Notes: generated by a model from the letters alone, not told the origin. A DNA stretch of 64,000 nt from Morinoia aosen (GCA_030386875.1 CM059562.1:61812201-61876200); one strand, 5' to 3'. Numbered from the stretch's first letter, positions 12,843 to 23,747 are shown. Numbers and translations: made by a program.

Positions 12843-13112
12843 GCTCACTCCATTGAAATATTTCCTCAGAAGTGGCGCGTAGAGAGGGCGCTCACTCCAT
12901 TGAAGTATTCACTCAGACGTCGTTTGACGAGAGGGCTCACTCCATTGAAACATTAACTTAGATGTCGTGTGAAGAAAAAGCTCACACCTTGAAATATTAC
13001 CTCAGACATCGCGTGAAGAAAGCGCTCACTCCTTTGAAATTTACCTTAAACGTCGTGTGGAGAAAAGGCTCACTTCGTAGGAATAGTCTCTCAGAAACTG
13101 AGTGTAGAGTGA
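12843..13112 (+). repeat. minisatellite, six units of 44-47 bp
   Basis: Units begin with GCTCAC at 12843, 12890, 12935, 12980, 13024 and 13068. Each has a variant of CTCCATTGAAATATT, then CTCAGACGTCG and a GAAGA/GAGAG purine stretch. Spacing is very regular although the units have diverged. Confidence 0.9.
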
Positions 13113-13261
13113 GTGTCCTTTACTAAAATGTTTTCTTTATTGATTAAAGAAGTCGATCTAAACTGTATTATTTCTTCATCAGCTGTGTGTAGAGAGCAAT
13201 AACGACGCTAAATATCGAAGCTGCATCGGAAATTGAATTGAGCTTCACCCATACACACATT

Positions 13262-13636
13262 AAGAGCACGCAGAGAAGCAGGCACACTCACCAGCAGCAG
13301 CACGTTGAAAGGCCGGTGCGCACACCAGCAACATCACTCAAAGAGGCACACACACACACACACAAACAGGAGCATACAGAGAAGCACACACACACGCACA
13401 TCAGAATTGCATATTGAAAGCCCGACACACGCACCAACAGCACCACACAGAGAAACACACACGCACACTAACAACAGCACACAGAGAAGAACATACACAC
13501 ACACACACACCAGAATTGCTTATTGAAAGGCCGACACGCACACCAGCAGGACCACATAGAGAAGCTCATACACACGCGCACCAGCAGCACACACACACAC
13601 CAGCAACACACACAGCGGCACCTGTTCAGTTCATCT
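13262..13636 (+). repeat. CA-rich compound minisatellite, about 107-bp higher-order unit
   Basis: (CA)n tracts are embedded in a longer unit whose anchor ATTGAAAGGCCGACACG-like sequence recurs near 13305, 13413 and 13522. Each is followed by CACCAGCAG and ACAGAGAAG-like segments. About three units are present. His/Thr-rich open frames across it are a product of the repeat. Confidence 0.88.
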
Positions 13637-15258
13637 AAGTTTCCTCAACTCCTGCAGACGCGCAGCTGCTGCCTGGCCTCCAGCCCGAGCTCGTCTGCCC
13701 ATTTCTTGTCTGCCCGATGCAACCCGTTCCTCGTCGTCCAAACCCCTCATATGAATTATTATTTTCAAAATGGGTGCTCGTGCACGAACTTCCGTTTGTG
13801 GTTGTCTTTATTTCTGTGCTTCAAATATCTTAATTTGATTCGAGAAGACCTTTTTCTCATCAACGGAAGGAAATAAATCGTGTCAGCTGAAACGTCTTAT
13901 CGTCACAAAATTTTGTTTTGCTCAGTGAATTTCATCCCACTATATGATATTTTACCGAATTTTACCTAACATAACTTCATAACTTCAAGTTGGTTGACGG
14001 AGAAAATGTCATTCATGTTCTTGGGAAGAATAAAAATTGAGAAAGGAACAATAATTTTAATGCAGGTGAAAAATAGGAATACGACGAAGATATTTATTCA
14101 TTGTGAACCAAACATGTACATAATATGTACACTGCAACGCATGCGTTGAACTTTTGATCATTTTACCCAATATTCGTGCACGGTTCGTTTATTCTTTATA
14201 GAGAATACAGTACAATGAAGCTCTAAATTCTCACACAAATACCCAGATGCACAGGTCGATACTGCGTCACTCGCAATGACAGGGCCATCTCTACTCTAAT
14301 GTTCTACATACATAACCGTAAACCTGTCCGAGCTTACTTTGCACATTCGTTATCGACGCAATTTATACCTTCTATAACATTTCAGTTCTCCTACTCATGT
14401 TCTGAGTCAACCTTCGCCTCCCATATTCATGAGAAACATCTCTTGATCAAATAGAATGCGACGGAAAAATGAATTTTATTCTTCAGCGGCGGAATGAGGA
14501 GGACGCTTCCACGTACACGGGTCTGCTTTCTCGGTAAGAGTCGTTGGCCGCTGAGACGAGGCGTAGACCCCTCAATCAGGTAACTTTTACGCAGTATGAA
14601 ATGGTTGCCTGTTCGAAAGACTGCCTTGATTGGTGGATCTGCCTCCCCTGAACACTGCAGCTCCTCCGTCTCTATCCTTGCTCAGTATTTTTCTTGAATT
14701 CTTGACAATTTCAAGCGGAGCTGGGATCGAGGTATGGAAGATAGGATTGCGAGCAATCGAGGACAGTCATCAGCTTGGTGCTCATAATACTGTGATTAGC
14801 TTAAAAGCATCCTTGGCAGGCTTGCCTGGATGTGGTCGTGAAGCCCTCAGCTTCCTCTCTAAAAGCCTAGCGGACTGAGCAAGTGAGGGATTTATGGGTC
14901 GAGCTGGGGCGACTGCGGGCCGCAGATAAGCAAGAGACCAAAAATAAGCCTTCACAAGGTCGTGATGGCACTCGCTCACCCGCCCTGATATTCCTCGAGC
15001 TCGACACTCTACATAGATACCTTTCAGGATGGGAGGCATGAGATCATCTGAAAGCATAAAATATTCTTGCAACGCTTCGAAAAATGTGGTGATCGCATAA
15101 ACGCACAAATATTTTCCAAAAATCTCAAAACTGTACTCGTGATGTAAATAAATTTATTTTTGGTATGTTGATTGGATCTTTCGGTTACCTCTACAACGGT
15201 CGGACAAGCATCCCGATTTCCAGGCTTTTCACTTTCAATTAGGCGACTTATTGTCTTG
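13637..15258. other. non-coding, GC-richer patches without identity
   Basis: Patches near 14480-14580 and 14780-15010 are GC-richer and have open frames on both strands (14630-14878 +, 14782-15108 -). Neither product is recognisable and no repeat boundary was found. Confidence 0.4.
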
Positions 15259-15540
15259 CTATTCTCCTTGTTCAATCAACTCTGTTATTCCCGGTATTGT
15301 TGCTCCGGGTGGACAGGTTGGATGAGCAGTGAACTCAAGCGCCCAGCCAATCATTGCATTGAGCCGGAGTTTGCTGAGCTCTCCACCGCCGCTGTTGAGC
15401 TGCAGCTCCAGCCGCCCATCACACGACCAGGAGACCTGCTGGGTGATGAACTCGTGCGAGGTGGAGATTGCTATTTTAGACGAAAACACGTGACGCGTGT
15501 TGGGGTTGTCGACCTTCGGCTTGCTTCTTAAGATCATCAA
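15259..15540 (-). CDS. unidentified open frame in GC-rich block (exon or TE fragment)
   Basis: The minus strand is open for 93 codons with a true ATG at the second codon. It lies in a block of clearly coding-like composition (G/C-biased third positions around LELQLNSGGGELSKL). The peptide has one WSCDG and one HPTCPPG motif. I cannot assign a family. The plus strand is open across the same block (15172-15531), so strand is uncertain. Candidates are a host exon, a processed pseudogene or a degraded transposon. The flanks are AT-rich and no convincing splice pair was identified. Confidence 0.25.
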   Translation of the reverse strand: MMILRSKPKVDNPNTRHVFSSKIAISTSHEFITQQVSWSCDGRLELQLNSGGGELSKLRLNAMIGWALEFTAHPTCPPGATIPGITELIEQGE

Positions 15541-16859
15541 TTTGAATTTAAACGATTTTCAGCACTTGAAAAGATCGACGGGTTAAAAATCATTCAGAAT
15601 AGCGTATGTGGCCATGAAAATTTTCACACTTTTAATATCATGGGGATTGAGATATTGAAAGTGTGCAAGCTAATATGAAAGACTTTAAGCCTTACTAAGA
15701 CTATTTATGGAAAATTTTGTATTTTCGATGTACGAACGCAACGGTTGAAATATATTTCATCGACGACTTTTTAAATTTGTTAATCCATATTTTTCTTACC
15801 AAAAATAATTGGCCGTGAATGAAGTTAAGTTGTTCAATGGAAAGGATGACAGGACGTGAGGAAAATAAAAAATAGTTAGACGTCCCAACGATTACCTGTT
15901 CTGCTCTAAAATATTTAGTTTTATACACCGAATGTTAAACGAAGTCATGAATTTCACCGAATGTTATTAAACAAAGTCATGAATTTCTACTACCTATCGG
16001 CCCTTTCTTGAGCAAATTTCATGTATCGTTCTAGGTGACGTTGATGACACAATTTTGTGCTGGACTCATAAATTAACTCGTTATTGCATCAGTCTTTCGT
16101 TTAAATCTTTCAATGAATAAGAAAGCGGCGATAAGTTACATAGTTCCAAACCAAGCTCGTCCCATTATCATACTTTATTAAGAGAGGTTGTGGAGGGCCG
16201 TTCCATGCGACCAAATGTTTAAAACTTCACAGCTGAAACAGTTTTTTATGATGTGAGCGATGTAGACGCAAGCATTTTCATTGTGACCGCTCCAGCGGAA
16301 TCAGGAAATTAGAAGTTCATTTTAGAGAGAACTTATCAACCGCTTGACGCTACTGTTATTCTCATGACTGATACAGTTCTAAGTAAAATTGAGCGTAGAG
16401 TCTGAAGAACTGCAAATCATGAATCAGGGTATCATAGAACTTCTTGGCCGTAAAAAATAGACATATTTCATTTTCAGCGCTGAATATTCTACATTAAAAA
16501 AAAGATAATTTATGCCCAAAATGCAAGAATTTAAAACAAAAAAGGGCTATTGATGGATAGCTGACGCAATGATTTAATTGTCATTTGTGGGATTACGCAA
16601 AAATTATGCAATTAGGAATAAGTGAACAAAGGCGCAACTAAGGAATTGAGGTAGCATTGTCAACCTGTAATGATAACTCTTGAAGATTTTGCCTGCTATA
16701 AATTATCAGCTTGCAGTGGAGTCGCCTCATATCAAAAGACTGAAGAACTTTTCAAGGGCAAAGAAAGAGAAGTATGACAGATTCCACAGCTGCAGATCTA
16801 AGTTACCAATTGGCTTACGAGCAGCAAAAATTCTTTTAGCTTCATGGGCTTCTTCATTC
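15541..16859. other. non-coding, nothing recognised
   Basis: AT-rich sequence. A short direct repeat (CACCGAATGTTA ... AAGTCATGAATTTC) is seen near 15928-15990. No gene is supported. Confidence 0.5.
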
Positions 16860-17168
16860 TGAAGAAGAAGAAAGTGGTGGGAGCGACTGACAGCCAGCAT
16901 TCGAGTCTCTCAGGAATATGTTCCTGCGGAGCTTCTCCGCAAATACTTAGGAAGATTAGAGCATCCCCATCTCGACTCGTAAGGTGATTCAAGAAGACCT
17001 ACTGGCTGCAGGAATTTTGGTCACAAGACGAACCGTTGGTAATGAACTACACTGTCTTCATATGAAGTCTTGGCGCTCTGGAATACTGCCACCTCTGGCC
17101 CAGAACAGAGACAGACGTGCGCCGATGAACTTTGCTCGTACACATCCTTATCATCATGGAAAGGTATG
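16860..17168 (+). pseudogene. Tc1/mariner-type transposase fragment (N-terminal/central)
   Basis: The frame from about 16975 reads TRKVIQEDLLAAGILVTRRT, then VGNELH and later NFARTHPYHHGKV. These match the second helix-turn-helix of Tc1-like transposases and the following 'R..R..FA..H' stretch before the catalytic core. In the same frame upstream, stops interrupt the more N-terminal part (about 16860-16970). The catalytic region is absent downstream, where AT-rich DNA follows. This is a dead, truncated copy. Its relation to the other two Tc1 relics in the window is unknown. Confidence 0.75.
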
Positions 17169-18336
17169 AGATCAGTTAACACACAGATCAGACAACAATT
17201 ATTTTATTATGCCGTTACTCTACTTTTCATGTGAAGTAGAAAAGCTGTAGTGGTTCGCCTCGAAAATATCTCATTTGATGTGAAAATTGGAAAATGTAGT
17301 ATCGTTGTAAAGGCACATGAACTCGGTAATGTGCGAAGGTATTAAGAAGACACTTCGCTCACTACTGTAGAGCTGAATGAACTAAAAAGTAATCAATTTT
17401 CCACCTATTAAATTTCTTTCTCCTTCTTTACAGCTGCGAAAAACTAAATGAGAGGTACGAGATGAAAATTCTACTCCATTAAGCATATACCGTCAAAACT
17501 AGATTGGGGCTAACATTTTTAGGACCCCAGTAAATAATTAAAAATTTGGCAATGAGCCTCTAAAATTCCCCTTTTATTTTCGCTCCCCTCTCCGAGCCGT
17601 TTAGATTTTGTGGATTCACATCTGTAGGAAAAATTTTATGACATTCTACGTATATAAGATAGCTTTATTCGAACCTTGAATCCATTTTTTAATTCGGATA
17701 TCCTCCCATGGACTCTGCTGGAGCCGCTCGGTTTAAATTACTCAAGATTGTGCTATGGGGACTGGCACCTCAAGGAATATACTGTTGGGTTACCTCATCC
17801 ATAGATAGGTCTGAGGGACTTCTATCTTTCATGCCCTTTTTTCTTCTTTCAGTTTTCATACCTTGTTTTTTATCTCTTCTTAGTATTCTCTGCCACTTTC
17901 TTGCTAGTTCTATACGCAGAGTATTTTGTGCAAGAATGCACCTTGTGTATAGATTCCACGTTACTCTTAGTCCATATTAAACACTTCCACCTCTTCCTAC
18001 TGAGAAAACATCTTTACACGGAAAACAAAACTTTACGCTAGCACGTAGAATGAGGCTAATTTGCACAGTTGTGAGGAGACTTATTATAGACTGCAAGCCC
18101 AAATTAATTAAGGCATGGTTTTTTATCCCACTAGTCGTTAACTGCGTTACCAAGTCTGTGTGTAGTTTGAAAAAGTCTGCGCAAAGAAGAATTCTCGAAT
18201 TTACATATAAAACTTTATCCGAGCTATGATGGTCGCACTTGAAGTCTAACTTGTCCTTTATTTCTAAGAGACTAAGCAGTTAGCATGTTAAACTAGGTTT
18301 CAGTTATTTTAGGCCTATTCGAAGTTTTTGGATTGA
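17169..18336. other. non-coding, nothing recognised
   Basis: AT-rich sequence flanking the hAT-like element. The 90-codon frame at 17708-17980 is hydrophobic but has no recognised family. Confidence 0.45.
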
Positions 18337-18344
18337 GTCACAAG
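18337..18344 (+). repeat. 8-bp target-site duplication, left
   Basis: GTCACAAG directly before the left end of the hAT-like element, identical to 21249-21256. Confidence 0.85.
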
Positions 18345-18531
18345 TAGTGATGCAAAAAAAACGGTTTTATTTGATTGCGGTTTTTTTGCAAAAAAAAACG
18401 TGTTTTTTATGTGTTTTTTTTTTGTTTTTTTTTGGTTTTTTTTGCTCACCTAAATTTTGTTAAGTATATGTCTGGGTTTTTTTTTGGACACCTAAAATAT
18501 ATTAATATCCATGTTTTTTAGTCATTTTATT

Positions 18532-19007
18532 GTTACAAAAACATCAAAAAGAAAGCATACAGTAAAAGTGGTGGCAGATAACCCACAATTACCTAGAGGC
18601 GTCTAAGAGGAACAGCAGGAGCCACAGAACTTATATTGATGGAGTCAAAATTCAAAGCTTACTATCTCTACTAAGTCTGATTTTATTTTTATGTGACCCA
18701 AAAAATCAGACATAGCAGAGATATATGCAGAGATAACAATGGAGAACTGCGACGTTTACTGGTACGATGTTGTACAGGTAGGGATGCGGACCAAATGCGC
18801 GGGCCCTAAAGAGCTCACCGCTTATAAGACCTCTGAGCACAGGGGTAGGGAGGCATGCTCGCTCGCACAGATAATAAGCTCTGAATTTTGACTCCATCAA
18901 TATAAGTTCTGTGGCTCCTGCTGTACCTCTTAGACTCCTCTAGGTAATTGTGGGTTATCTGCCACCACTTTTACTGTATGGTTTCTTTTTTATGTTTTCA
19001 TTACAAA
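18532..19007. repeat. palindrome in hAT-like element, arms about 136 bp
   Basis: The left arm (about 18532-18668) and the reverse complement of the right arm (about 18870-19007) are nearly identical. They share AGTAAAAGTGGTGGCAGATA and GGAGCCACAGAACTTATATT. The loop is about 200 bp and GC-richer. Beyond the arms the AT-rich units also flip orientation, so the symmetry extends further. Confidence 0.85.
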
Positions 19008-19604
19008 AAAATGACTAAAACCATAGATATTAATATATTTTAGGTGACCAAAAAAATAAGCGGTTTTTTTAAAAACATGTTTTTTTACAAAAAATTCTGA
19101 CTAATAAAAATGAATATTAATATATTTTCTGGTACCAAATATAACCATGCTGTTTTTTTACAAAGAATCATAACTAAAAAACAATATATTTTATGTGACC
19201 TAAAAAGCCCCATGCAGCTTAAAAAAAAACATGTTTTTTACTAAGAAATCATGACTGAAAAAACATGAATATTTATGAGACCAAAAAAATGTTTTTGTAC
19301 TAAAAAATCATGACTAAAAAACATGAATATATTTATGAGACCTAAAATGATGTTTTTTAAAAATTATGTTTTTTTACAAACAATGATGTATAAGAAAACC
19401 TGGATATGAATATATTTTATGCGACCAAAAAAAACATGCTGTTTTATTTTATGCATTTTTCATAAAAATTGTCTGAAAATCATGGATATTAACATATTTT
19501 ATGTTACTAAAAAAATCATTGTTTTATTTTAAACATGTTTTTTCATTAAAAAGTTATTATGATTCATTTTTTGGTCACGACTTTTTTGTAAAAAAAAAAA
19601 CACC

Positions 19605-19890
19605 CCCTCAGGGGGATACAACTATTGTATCTATGGGAACTAGCGCTCCCAGGAGGACAATGTGAGGGCCCAAGCTGAGAGTTAGGTAGGCCTCCTTTTT
19701 GATAAAATAAAATGCTTTTGTTATGTTGAGGACCACCTTTTTTCGATTCACTGCTGTCCTGTTTTTCAGCATCTAATACTGTCTTCTTCAACTTTGATCT
19801 TGTTTCATAATCTTCCTTCCTCTCTTTGAATTGCATTTGTTGCTGGGTAGGGAGGCTAAAACTAATGACTAATCTAATCTGTAAAAAAAA
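19605..19890 (-). repeat. unique block of hAT-like element related to 45.48-45.88 kb
   Basis: This non-satellite block carries a 109-codon minus-strand frame, rich in K, S and Q, with no recognised domain. It aligns by eye with 45.48-45.88 kb, for example through AGCGCTCC, ATGTGAGG, CAAGCT and TAGGT in the same order and spacing. It may be the remnant of the autonomous element's coding region or of a captured host sequence. Confidence 0.7.
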
Positions 19891-20312
19891 CATGGATATT
19901 AATTTATTTTAGGTGACCAAAAAAACCATGCTTTTTGAAAAAAAGTTTTTTTTTACAAAAATCAGGAGTGTTATTGAATTTAATCTGACCAAAAATAAAC
20001 ATGACATTTTAAAAACCATGTTTTTTTCACCAAAAGTCATTAATATCCATGTTTTTATGTCACGATTTTTTGGTAAAGAAAACATGATTTAAAAAAACCA
20101 GCATGGTTTTTTTGGTACATAAAATATATTAATATCCACATTTTTTAATCATGGTTTTTCTGTAAAAAGATGTTTAAAAAAAAACAGCATGGTTGTTTAT
20201 GGTAAAATAAAGTATATTAATATCCGTGTTTTTTAGTCATAACTTTTTTGTAACAGAAACATTCAAAAAATAGCATGGATTTTTTGGTCATATAAGATAT
20301 ATTAATATCCAT

Positions 20313-20560
20313 TAGAATCATACCAGGTCTTAGAATAAAACATCCCCAAAGAATCTATTCACTCTATAAAACCTTTTGGAGAATAGCTCTATCCTCAGTA
20401 AGTCATTCAGTCAAATGTTTTTCAAAGGAACAGTGAAAATTCATTGTCCATTTCACCTAATTTTACTGAACGACTGAGGATGGAGCTGGTCTCCGAAAGG
20501 TTTTATGGAGTAAATAGATTCTTTGTAGATACTTTATTCTAAGACCTAGTACAGTTCTAA
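20313..20560. repeat. nested foldback, arms about 100 bp
   Basis: The left arm (about 20313-20415) and the right arm (about 20460-20560) are inverted copies sharing AGGTCTTAGAATAAA, AAAGAATCTATT and TCCATCCTCAG-like blocks. The loop is about 45 bp. The right arm contains CTGAGGA, a GGAG/CTCC hairpin and GAAA (20474-20498). Confidence 0.85.
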
Positions 20561-21248
20561 TAAACATGATTTCAATATTAACAGCATTCTTTGTTTATAA
20601 GTTTCTAAAGACAATTCGATTAAAGAAAAATAACTTTCATGATATTTACATCCGTGTTTTTTTTTAGTCATGATTTTTTTAAATGTTTTAAAAATAAACA
20701 ATTTTTTTGGTCCCATAAAATATAATAGCCATGTTTTTTTAGTCAAGATTTTTCGGTTAAAAAACAATGTTTTAAAAAAAACAGCATTGGATTTTTAAGG
20801 TCACATAAATATATTATTATCCATGTTTTTTATTCATAATTTTTGTATAAACAACATGTTTTTTTTTTAAAACAGCATGGTTTTTTAGTCACATCCCTAT
20901 CAATGACCATAAGTAAAGATATGTTATTATAACACACCATTTTGGGACTTGAAGTTTATTCACAAGTATTGTAAAATAAATGAAATATCAAAGCATGAAA
21001 CCTCAGAAAATGAAAAATTTCATAAAACCATGGAAAACACCCAATTAAGAAGTATGTTGTTTTATTTTATAATCTGACATGAAAACACATAATGTAATGT
21101 GGTTCTTTTTCTTGCCAAGTTATTTTAAGACAAAATATTTAAAAAAAAAACAAAATATGCACGTTTTTTTTGGCCACGGTTTTTTTTTGTAAAAAAAACG
21201 TGTTTTTTTTTAAAAAAAACGGCATGGTTTTTTTGAGTCACATCTCTA

Positions 21249-21256
21249 GTCACAAG
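21249..21256 (+). repeat. 8-bp target-site duplication, right
   Basis: GTCACAAG directly after the right terminus CATCTCTA, identical to the left copy. Confidence 0.85.
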
Positions 21257-21837
21257 CCAAGCTTTCTAGCAGAACTACGTGTAGTTAAGAGCCAGGAAGT
21301 GCCATAACCTAACCTGATTAGCTTAACGCTGCCTGCTTAAAAATCCTATACGTTCAACCCAAAATTTTCAACAAAAATACTTGGGTTCGGGCATTTTTTT
21401 CCAGAAATGCATGTAAGAGCAAAATAAACAAAAGTAAAGTTTCAAAACAAATTTGCACGTTTTCTTCCGGCAGCAAAATAGTTTTCATTGCAATAATGGT
21501 CTGTCAATTAGGGAATATTACAGGCGATTAATTATGCATTATCTGAAACATCTTAAGAATCACTGAACATGAATAGAAAATCCGTGAAACTAATTTGGAA
21601 AGCTGTGAAGCCAAATGTTAGCCAATGAGGTGTTTAAGTTTGAGATCGAAGACCAGTTAAAACGTTGCGATTTTAGAAAGTTTTCCTCGTATTCTGTGAA
21701 GACTTCTACATTTGTTACTTCCGCGCAGTGTTACATGGAATTTTAACAAGAATGTAGTAAGTGAGCTGAGTGTAATGATTACTTAATCTTTAATTCAATG
21801 AATAATAGGAAAAACAGTAAAAAACTGATGATAGGTT
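21257..21837. other. non-coding, nothing recognised
   Basis: AT-rich DNA between two mobile elements; no frame or repeat was recognised. Confidence 0.5.
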
Positions 21838-22090
21838 TTAACACGTTCCCTGCGTATTGGGCCACATGTGCACCAACAGGTACATTGCGCATTTACGTGC
21901 CGGTATAAATGCACGATATATAGAAAAAATTGTTTTCATAGGAGAAGAAATGTTATCGTGCAACTGTATTTTTTTATTCATTAGAAAGAATTAAAAATTA
22001 CTCCAGCTGGAAAATCGATTTCTCTATTCTGCTACTTACAACCTAACCAAACCAACTGTTAACAGCCGCGGAACGCAGTGAACGTGTTAA
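21838..22090. mobile_element. TTAA-flanked MITE (piggyBac-type), copy 2
   Basis: TTAA at 21838-21841 and 22087-22090 flanks a 245-bp body. The left terminus is CACGTTCCCTGCG. The right terminus, reverse-complemented, is CACGTTCACTGCG (one mismatch in 13). The TTAA duplication and precise inverted ends support a piggyBac-type non-autonomous element. There is no coding capacity. Confidence 0.75.
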
Positions 22091-22255
22091 GATGAAGTAG
22101 AGGTGTTTTCTGTTCACCCAAAGACCAAAAAGAGCAATGACGTAGTTCTATCTTTCCTGTAGCTGTTACGATCGTTCTTGTTTTGAAGGGCTTAGTGGGA
22201 TTTTACACTGACTTGTTTCGTTTGGCATGAAGTGACCACTCTTCAATCTGCAGAA

Positions 22256-22260
22256 ATTGA
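22256..22260 (+). repeat. 5-bp target-site duplication of BEL/Pao element, left
   Basis: ATTGA immediately before the left LTR, repeated at 30967-30971. Its length fits BEL/Pao integration. Confidence 0.8.
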
Positions 22261-23734
22261 TTTTTGAAATCTTGCCTGAAGGAATTGAAAACGAACATCC
22301 GAAATAATTTTCCATTAAAAATCATTAACAACGATAATCAACACGTATATAAAATTTAGATTGCTTTCAGAAGGACGAGATGCAGCTTTGCTTGATTGTG
22401 CATCGGGAACCGAGAAGAATTGTCCAGATCCAGGTCTCACAGCAAGCTGTCGGGAAAGATTTCCGTTAGTATGCTTTAGCACTATCCATCTGATAAAATG
22501 GCGAATATATATTCAGAACTACCAGACAGAATTAGAAATGAATCCAACGGAAGAAAAATGGAATTACGCATGAATCGAGACGAGATATAGAATTACGAAT
22601 GAATCGAGACGAGATATAGAAAGAACCGACAAAACGCCTTATGGAGTTTCGAAGGACGATCCTATAGAATTGCGAAAGAATCAAAATAGACTTGGTAATA
22701 GATTTAACCCACGGTTGAAAGAGATTACGACGTGAACGACCGGGAAAATTAGGAATGACCGATTGAATCCATCACCTTGCCAAGCGAACTCTATAGAAGC
22801 TACCTAACTAAAGAGAATCACATGTGACAGGTCAAATGTGTTCAGGAAAATAGCATGATAAACATACGCCTAAAAATAGTCAGATAGCCAAATAGCTTCC
22901 GAATGTAATATTGAACGGCTTCAAAGAAAACGAATATTTGGATCAAGCTTCAGGACTTTAAACAAGATTCGGATTGAGCAGAGGATCTCAGTAGGACATA
23001 TTTGGCATACTGTAACCTAACATAAAGGCTGTCGGCAAACTGACGCGCAAGCCCGTCTCACCTCAGGCCAGATCCGACAAGCTCCAGCAGCATCTCGACG
23101 CCCCTTCCCGCGGCGCGACGCGCAGGTTGATGCAGCGAAGCGCGGGTTGAGCGCAATCGCTCATAGCAGTCCTCCATACGAGCGATGCGCGAACGCGGGT
23201 GAGAGGAGCACTCAACTTCTAGGCCCTCTCAGGAGATGCTGGAAACCAACGCAAGCAGCGCCGCCATCCAGGTGTGCCGCCCTAGTACTTCTCCTTAGGC
23301 TGACATGTTAGAGGTTAATTTGAACGAAAATAAATGATGCAGCACGAACAACAAATCCATAGAAAATTCAAGGCGAGAAGATGAACAATTATTAGCGTCG
23401 TGGGTCGTCGTATCACGTCCGTCCATGTCAGAGTCGCACCCCCGACTGAGCAGTTGCTGATGCGGAGGAAAACCTTCTATTGTCTAAAGAAAGGCGGACG
23501 GACCCGCGCGGTCTGCCGACCAGCCACCCTTTATAAGTATGCCAAATATTCTATTATCAAAACGAAGCTAGGAGATAGATTTGTAACGAAACCGATAATA
23601 TTTTTCATACCAATGTTTAAGTTTAAAAGCGTTTTACTTCAAGCAACACATGAAACACATGAACGAAAGACAAGGTTACAACCACAACGTGAACACGAAA
23701 CAACAAACACAAACTTGTAGTAATATTTTATACA
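22261..23734 (-). repeat. 3' LTR of BEL/Pao element
   Basis: Offset exactly 7232 bp from the other LTR along its whole length. In element orientation it begins TGTATAAAATATT and ends GATTTCAAAAA, so the 3' terminus is not the usual CA. Short frames inside (22361-22573 and 23400-23720, +) are duplicated in the other LTR and are not genes. Confidence 0.93.
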
Positions 23735-23747
23735 GTGCCCAGAAGAG

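Larger units (their letters stand above)
18420..20895. repeat. degenerate 86-90-bp AT-rich units in both orientations
   Basis: Units carry AAAATATATTAATATCCATG, GTCATGATTTTTTGT and AACAGCATGG. They run in one orientation at 18.42-18.53 kb, in the reverse at 19.01-19.56 and 19.88-20.0 kb, and in the first again at 20.04-20.31 and 20.65-20.89 kb. Spacing of TTAATATCC in the third block is about 86-90 bp. Confidence 0.75.
18345..21248. mobile_element. non-autonomous hAT-like element (2.9 kb, composite)
   Basis: The element is bounded by an exact 8-bp direct repeat GTCACAAG at 18337-18344 and 21249-21256. The termini are TAGTGATGCAAAAAAAACGG on the left and, reverse-complemented, TAGAGATGTGACTCAAAAA on the right. 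These are short imperfect inverted repeats beginning TAGxGATG. An 8-bp duplication with T/CAGxG-type ends is the hAT superfamily hallmark. The interior has no transposase. It consists of diverged 86-90-bp AT-rich units with TTAATATCCATG and CAGCATGG cores in both orientations, two nested palindromes (18532-19007 and 20313-20560) and a unique block (about 19605-19890) shared with 45.48-45.88 kb. It must rely on a transposase encoded elsewhere. Confidence 0.8.

Noticed and set aside
12843-13112. Regular 45-bp spacing suggested a CRISPR array
   Set aside because: The whole unit is a diverged tandem repeat with no identical repeats separated by unique spacers, and the DNA is eukaryotic.
13305-13876. 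His/Thr-rich frames of up to 117 codons
   Set aside because: Created by the CA-rich minisatellite, in which all frames stay open.
22361-23720. 70- and 106-codon frames repeated at 29593-29805 and 30632-30952
   Set aside because: They are duplicated only because they lie in the two LTRs, and run antisense to the element. No evidence of a protein.
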